Source: Nocardia paucivorans NBRC 100373 (GTDB lineage Bacteria > Actinomycetota > Actinomycetes > Mycobacteriales > Mycobacteriaceae). From it: a stretch of 64,000 bases of DNA. Below, piece after piece: positions 59,390 to 64,000 of this stretch; the first letter of the stretch is position 1, and the number at the start of each line of letters is the position of its first letter. The notes beneath the pieces are model-generated. The model was given only the letters and a program-made list of their open reading frames with translations. It was not told where the DNA came from and did no database searches. The stretch is from assembly GCF_000308675.1 (NCBI RefSeq), contig NZ_BAGE01000041.1, positions 470,612 to 534,611 on the forward strand. Reading direction: 5' to 3'. Position numbers and translations under genes: made by a program.

Positions 59390-60802
59390 TCATGCCGGAA
59401 CCTCGGCGCCGACCCGAGCCCACCGCCCCGACAACGCCCGTCCGGAGACCGCCACCAGCCGTAACAGCATGAAGGCGATGAGCCCGCACCAGATCCCTCC
59501 GATACCCCACTCGAACACCAGCGACAGCCAGATGGCGGGCAGGAATCCGATCAGCGCCGCCCCCAGGGTGGTGGTGCGCAGATAGGCCGCGTCACCGGCG
59601 CCGAGCAGGACCCCGTCCAAGGCGAAGACCACCCCGGCCACCGGGATCATGATCACGAAGAACCACCACACCACCGCGGTACGGTCCAGCACCGCCGCGT
59701 CACCGGTGAACAGCGGCGGTACCACCGTCGCACCCGCCGCGAACACCACCGCCAAGACCAGGGCGAACGCCAGGGACCACTCGGTCACCCGGCGGGCAAC
59801 CCGCCGAGCAACGGCGGTATCGCGTGCGCCCAGGGCGGCTCCGACCAGGGTTTGCGCTGCGATCGCCAGCGAGTCGAGGGTCAGGGCGAGGAAATTCCAC
59901 AACTGCAACACCAGCTGATGCGCCGCCACCGAGGCGGCGCCGAAACGCGCGGCGACCGCCGCCGCGGAGACGAAACAGGCCTGAAAGGCGAGGCTGCGTG
60001 CGATCAGGTCACGGCCGAGCACCACCTGCGCGCGCATTACCGACGGACGCGGTGCGAACGACACCCCCTCGCGGGCCAATGCCGCCGAGAACAGCGCGGC
60101 CGTCACCACTTGACCGATGAGGTTGGCCACCGCCGAACCCGGCAGCCCCACGGCGGGCACCCCGAACCATCCGTGCACCAGTACCGGGCACAGCAGCGCC
60201 GACAACAGCAGACCCGCCACCACGTACCGCAGTGGGCGACGGGTTTCCTGCACACCGCGCATCCAGCCGTTACCCGCCATCGACACCAGGATCGGCGGCA
60301 CCCCGAACAGCGCGATCCGCACCCAGGTCAAGGCCTCGGCCGCGATATCTTCCCCACCGGCGATGGACGCGGTCAGCGGTACCGCGGCGATTTGCGTCAC
60401 CAACAGGATCGCCGATCCGATTCCCACCGCGAGCCACGTCGCCTGCACCCCCTCCCCCACCGCACCGGGGCGGTCACCGGCCCCGTGCCGACGCGCCGAA
60501 CGGGCGGCGGTGCCGTAACTCAAAAAGGTCAGCTGCGTACTCACCTGGGCCAGGATCAACCCACCGACGGCGAGTCCGGCCAGGGGGAGGGCGCCCAGCC
60601 GGCCGACCACCGCGAGATCGAACAGCAGATAGATCGGCTCCGCCACCAACACACCCAGGGTCGGCAGGGCCAGGCCGAGGATCCGTCGCGGGCCGGCGGC
60701 GATCATCGGCGCGTCTTCGGTGGGCGTGTCCTGCGCGATCTCCGTCGCCATATCGTCATAGTCGGCGTCGTCGGACTGCTCGCCGACCCTGCATTCGCTC
60801 AC
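59390..60802 (-). CDS. MATE family efflux transporter (DinF-like)
   Basis: A 470-residue multidrug and toxin extrusion transporter with 12 predicted helices in two homologous halves (GLALPTLGVLVAEPIYLLFDLAVVGRL begins the first). The GTG at 60802 follows GGAGG four bases upstream; an internal ATG at 60751 is the alternative. The N-terminal 45 residues are acidic. It follows rbfA/DUF503 and precedes the phosphoesterase on the same strand, the order recalled for mycobacterial dinF. No LexA box is obvious upstream, so SOS control is not supported. Confidence 0.85.
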   Translation of the reverse strand: MSECRVGEQSDDADYDDMATEIAQDTPTEDAPMIAAGPRRILGLALPTLGVLVAEPIYLLFDLAVVGRLGALPLAGLAVGGLILAQVSTQLTFLSYGTAARSARRHGAGDRPGAVGEGVQATWLAVGIGSAILLVTQIAAVPLTASIAGGEDIAAEALTWVRIALFGVPPILVSMAGNGWMRGVQETRRPLRYVVAGLLLSALLCPVLVHGWFGVPAVGLPGSAVANLIGQVVTAALFSAALAREGVSFAPRPSVMRAQVVLGRDLIARSLAFQACFVSAAAVAARFGAASVAAHQLVLQLWNFLALTLDSLAIAAQTLVGAALGARDTAVARRVARRVTEWSLAFALVLAVVFAAGATVVPPLFTGDAAVLDRTAVVWWFFVIMIPVAGVVFALDGVLLGAGDAAYLRTTTLGAALIGFLPAIWLSLVFEWGIGGIWCGLIAFMLLRLVAVSGRALSGRWARVGAEVPA

Positions 60803-61018
60803 CGAACCTCCATCCACACCGCACTCGTCCGGTGACCGGCGTCGAACGCGACCACACGGCACCCTCGCACGAATGGCCGACTCACGCTCCCCTACGAACC
60901 CTGGCCGAGACCGACCGCCGAACCGGAATGCGCCGAGCATGAGCTCGTATACGCCGGTACGGAAAGTACGGCCGACCCCGAATTCGGCGCTATCGTGCGC
61001 CGACCGGTGTCATCGACG

Positions 61019-61459
61019 CTATTCCTCTTCGCGGTCGCTCTTGTACGGGTCGGCGTCCCCCGCATACCGCGCATTGGCCGCGACCTGCGCGACGGCGTCA
61101 TCGGCGGCGCGGGCCTTGGCCAGCAGGTCCTCCATCTGGCGCGCGGCGTCGGGAACGGTGTCGAGTACGAAGGTCAGGGTGGGGGTGAACTTGACGCCGG
61201 TACCGGCGCCGACCTTCGACCGCAGGACACCTCTGGCCTTGGCCAGTCCGGCCGCGGCGCCCTCGTAATCGGGCTCGGCGTCGATGGTTTCCCCCATTAC
61301 CGTGTAGTACACGGTGGCCTCGCGGAGATCACCGGTCACCTTCGCATCGGTGACGGTCACGAAACGCAGCCGCGGGTCCTTCACCTCGTACTCGATGGCG
61401 GTCGCCACGATGGACGCGATCCGCTTGGCGAGTCGGCGTGCCCTGGCTTGGTCGACCAT
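61019..61459 (-). CDS. rbfA: ribosome-binding factor A
   Basis: KH-type 30S maturation factor, 146 residues. The core is [40 protein letters not shown], and [24 protein letters not shown] marks the conserved helix. The C-terminal tail is acidic (KSDREEE). The ATG at 61459 follows GGAAGGAG; the longer open frame is not supported. It is downstream of infB and DUF503, the usual infB-rbfA order. Confidence 0.95.
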   Translation of the reverse strand: MVDQARARRLAKRIASIVATAIEYEVKDPRLRFVTVTDAKVTGDLREATVYYTVMGETIDAEPDYEGAAAGLAKARGVLRSKVGAGTGVKFTPTLTFVLDTVPDAARQMEDLLAKARAADDAVAQVAANARYAGDADPYKSDREEE

Positions 61460-61555
61460 GGCCGCTCCTTCCTCAGTTTCTCGTTCATGCGACGGGTTCA
61501 CCCGAGTGAACGATCCGTCACGGGATCCCCGGCGCGGGCACCGGATCACCGCATC

Positions 61556-61846
61556 TCAGTCCTCGGGGCCGAAGACACGGCGGCGGACCGCCAGCAACTC
61601 CAACTCCGGGCGGGCGGCGACATGCCGCTCACATTTGTCCAGCACCGCGGTCAGGTGATCCATTCCGGCGCTGACCATGGCCACCGCCAGCAGGGTGCGG
61701 CGATAGCGGTCGTGTTCACCCGCCTCCGCGGTGCTCACGCCGAAACGCTGGAGCTCGGCCAATACCGGCCGGATCACCGAGCGTTTCTCCTTCAGCGAGT
61801 GCACATCGCCGAGCAGAATGTCGAACTCGAGTGCACCGAGGTACAC
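61556..61846 (-). CDS. DUF503 (YlxP-like) protein
   Basis: A 96-residue protein of the DUF503 family, which often lies between infB and rbfA. The characteristic YLGALEFDILLGDVHSLKEKRSVIRPV start and the late VRRRVFG end are present. A role in ribosome or translation-factor assembly is inferred from position only. GTG at 61846 has GGGAGG upstream. Confidence 0.9.
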   Translation of the reverse strand: MYLGALEFDILLGDVHSLKEKRSVIRPVLAELQRFGVSTAEAGEHDRYRRTLLAVAMVSAGMDHLTAVLDKCERHVAARPELELLAVRRRVFGPED

Positions 61847-61964
61847 ACAACCTCCCGGTCGCCGGGCGCGCGGAACACCTCATCCGCCCCGCACACCGTG
61901 GTCGGAGGGCACGGCGCGGCCGGGCGATGCGTCATCGCACCACCCGGCCCCGTCGTACCACGAT

Positions 61965-64000
61965 TCAGTCGCGCGGCTTCTCGCGCAATTCGTAGACCTC
62001 GATGATGTCGCCCTCCTTGATATCGGAGTAGGTCAGCGTCATACCGCATTCGAAGCCTTCGCGGACCTCGGTGACATCGTCCTTCTCCCGCCGCAGCGAG
62101 TTGATCGTCGTCGAATCCGCGATCACCACATTGTCGCGAAGCAGGCGCGCCTTGGCGTTGCGCTTGACCGTGCCCGAGGTGACCATACAACCGGCGATAT
62201 TGCCGATCTTCGACGAGCGGAAGATGGCCCGGATCTCGGCGCGACCCAGTTCGACCTCTTCGTAGATCGGCTTGAGCATGCCCTTGAGCGCGCTCTCGAT
62301 CTCGTCGATGGCCTGGTAGATCACCGAGTAGTACCGGATATCCACGCCTTCGCGGGTGGCCAGTTCGGTGGCCTTGCCCTCGGCCCGGACATTGAACCCG
62401 ATGATGATCGCGTTCGATGCCGATGCCAGGTTGACGTTGGTTTCGGTGACACCACCGACACCGCGGTCGATAACCCGCAGCCGGACCTCGTCGTCGACCT
62501 TGATGGCGAGCAGTGCCTCTTCCAGGGCCTCGACGGTACCGGCGTTGTCACCCTTGAGGATGAGGTTCAGCTCGCTGGTCTCCTTCAGCGCGGCATCCAG
62601 ATCCTCGAGGCTGATCCGCTTGCGGCTGCGCGCGGCCAGGGCATTGCGCTTGCGCGCATTGCGCCGGTCGGCGATCTGCCGGGCGATCCGGTCCTCGTCC
62701 ACGACGATCAGGTTGTCACCCGCGCCGGGCACCGATGTGAAACCGATGACCTGCACCGGACGTGACGGCAGGGCCGCCTCCACGTCCTCGCCGTACTCGT
62801 CGACCATCCGGCGGACACGACCGTAGGCGTCGCCCGCCACGATCGAATCACCCACGCGCAGCGTGCCGCGCTGGATCAGCACCGTGGCGACCGGACCGCG
62901 ACCGCGGTCGAGGTGGGCCTCGATGGCGACACCCTGGGCGTCCTGATCGGGGTTGGCCCGCAGGTCGAGGGCGGCGTCGGCGGTGAGCAGCACCGCCTCG
63001 AGCAGCTGGTCGATATTGGTGCCTTGTTTGGCGGAGATGTCGACGAACATGGTGTCGCCGCCGTACTCCTCGGAGACCAGGCCGTACTCGGTGAGCTGCT
63101 GACGGATCTTCTGCGGGTTGGCACCCTCTTTATCGATCTTGTTGACCGCCACCACGATCGGCACGTCGGCCGCCTGGGCGTGGTTGATGGCCTCCACCGT
63201 CTGCGGCATGACGCCGTCGTCGGCGGCGACCACCAGGATCGCGATATCGGTGGCCTTCGCACCACGGGCACGCATGGCGGTGAACGCCTCGTGACCGGGG
63301 GTGTCGATGAAGGTGATGGGCCGGTCCTCGCCGCCGAGGTGGGTCATCACCTGGTAGGCGCCGATGTGCTGGGTGATACCACCGGCCTCGCCCTCCCGGA
63401 CGTTGGCCTTGCGGATGGTGTCCAGCAGTCGGGTCTTACCGTGGTCGACGTGACCCATGACGGTCACCACCGGCGGACGGACCTCGAGGTCTTCCTCGCC
63501 GCCCTCGTCCTGACCATAGGTGATGTCGAACGACTCCAGCAGTTCGCGGTCCTCGTCCTCGGGGCTGACCACGTGGACGACGTAGTTCATCTCGCTGCCG
63601 AGCAGCTCGAGCGTCTCGTCGTTCACCGACTGGGTCGCGGTGACCATTTCACCGAGGTTGAACAGCGCCTGCACCAGCGCGGCCGGGTTCGCGTCGATCT
63701 TCTCGGCGAAATCGGACAGCGACGCGCCGCGGGCGAGCCGGATGACCTCGCCGTTGCCACGGGGCAGCCGCACGCCGCCCACGGAGGGCGCCTGCATCGA
63801 GTCGTATTCCTGGCGCTTCTGCCGCTTCGACTTGCGGCCACGGCGCGGGGCACCACCGGGGCGTCCGAACGCGCCGGCCGCACCACCGCGGCCACCGGGA
63901 CCACCCGGACGGCCACCACCGCCGGGACGACCGCGGAAACCGCCACCGGCCGGGGCGCCGGCACCCGCGGGTGCGCCGCCACCACCGCCGCGGTAGCCAC
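61965..64000 (-). CDS. infB: translation initiation factor IF-2, 5' end cut by window
   Basis: GTPase that recruits initiator tRNA and joins the 50S subunit. The visible 678 codons run from the disordered Gly/Arg/Pro-rich N-terminal region ([20 protein letters not shown]) through the IF2_N-like segment. The G domain with [12 protein letters not shown] and domains II and III follow, then the C-terminal tRNA-binding domain ending in EKPRD-stop. The start lies outside the window. It is followed by DUF503, rbfA and the MATE gene on the same strand. Confidence 0.97.
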   Translation of the reverse strand, partial: GYRGGGGGAPAGAGAPAGGGFRGRPGGGGRPGGPGGRGGAAGAFGRPGGAPRRGRKSKRQKRQEYDSMQAPSVGGVRLPRGNGEVIRLARGASLSDFAEKIDANPAALVQALFNLGEMVTATQSVNDETLELLGSEMNYVVHVVSPEDEDRELLESFDITYGQDEGGEEDLEVRPPVVTVMGHVDHGKTRLLDTIRKANVREGEAGGITQHIGAYQVMTHLGGEDRPITFIDTPGHEAFTAMRARGAKATDIAILVVAADDGVMPQTVEAINHAQAADVPIVVAVNKIDKEGANPQKIRQQLTEYGLVSEEYGGDTMFVDISAKQGTNIDQLLEAVLLTADAALDLRANPDQDAQGVAIEAHLDRGRGPVATVLIQRGTLRVGDSIVAGDAYGRVRRMVDEYGEDVEAALPSRPVQVIGFTSVPGAGDNLIVVDEDRIARQIADRRNARKRNALAARSRKRISLEDLDAALKETSELNLILKGDNAGTVEALEEALLAIKVDDEVRLRVIDRGVGGVTETNVNLASASNAIIIGFNVRAEGKATELATREGVDIRYYSVIYQAIDEIESALKGMLKPIYEEVELGRAEIRAIFRSSKIGNIAGCMVTSGTVKRNAKARLLRDNVVIADSTTINSLRREKDDVTEVREGFECGMTLTYSDIKEGDIIEVYELREKPRD

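Noticed and set aside
59390..60802. SOS regulation of the MATE (dinF-like) gene
   Set aside because: No TCGAAC-N4-GTTCGA-type box was found in the 216-bp upstream gap.

Overview
The window is a high-GC actinobacterial chromosome segment. Gene content and order point to the Mycobacteriales, most likely Nocardia or a close Nocardiaceae relative. The support is the ClgR/PspA/PspM set, the MTB12-type lipoprotein, the DUF4189 secreted protein, PptT, a glutamate ABC importer next to recX-recA, and a gene order that (as I recall it, not checked here) parallels the M. tuberculosis chromosome from the hflX-recA region through to infB. No rRNA, tRNA, CRISPR array, transposase or phage gene was recognised. 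Most of the window is conserved core chromosome, with short accessory insertions between core genes.

Layout. 1-9.5 kb: a truncated acyl-CoA dehydrogenase, a PlsC-like acyltransferase, hflX, dapF, miaA with an overlapping partner, a DUF349 protein and a membrane protein. 9.5-18.6 kb: miaB, the four-gene glutamate importer (gluABCD), recX and recA with a LexA box, a frameshifted CGNR/ABATE gene behind an 11-bp tandem repeat, a DUF3046 gene and a glycosyltransferase. 18.7-23.8 kb: the envelope-stress block (a 58-codon membrane ORF, pspM, pspA, clgR), then cinA, pgsA, argA and a YciI-like gene. 23.9-32.7 kb: terC, ftsK, a TIGR03085 protein, two secreted proteins, RNase J and dapA. 32.8-38.6 kb: a ribbon-helix-helix protein behind phased direct repeats, a three-gene two-component operon with a degenerate kinase partner, a flavodoxin-like protein, small genes and dapB.

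38.7-43.3 kb is accessory. An ArsR-type regulator faces an MFS exporter-alcohol dehydrogenase pair across two matching operators. A PadR regulator faces a TIM-barrel glycosidase-like gene across nested palindromes. 43.2-49.8 kb returns to core: an M16 peptidase, PNPase, rpsO, ribF and a DtxR-family metalloregulator.

49.9-56.7 kb is the most interesting accessory block. It holds a class-III aminotransferase, a DUF3830 protein, an amidase-signature hydrolase, a D-2-hydroxyacid dehydrogenase, two Asp/Glu racemase-superfamily enzymes and a FadR-type GntR regulator. The same 16-bp operator-like sequence lies upstream of the aminotransferase and in the divergent promoter region 4.5 kb away, which ties the block into one probable regulon. 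The enzymes suggest catabolism of an amide- or amine-bearing acid, but I cannot name the substrate. 56.7-64 kb is core again: truB, pptT, a metallophosphoesterase, a MATE transporter, rbfA, DUF503 and infB, which runs off the window.
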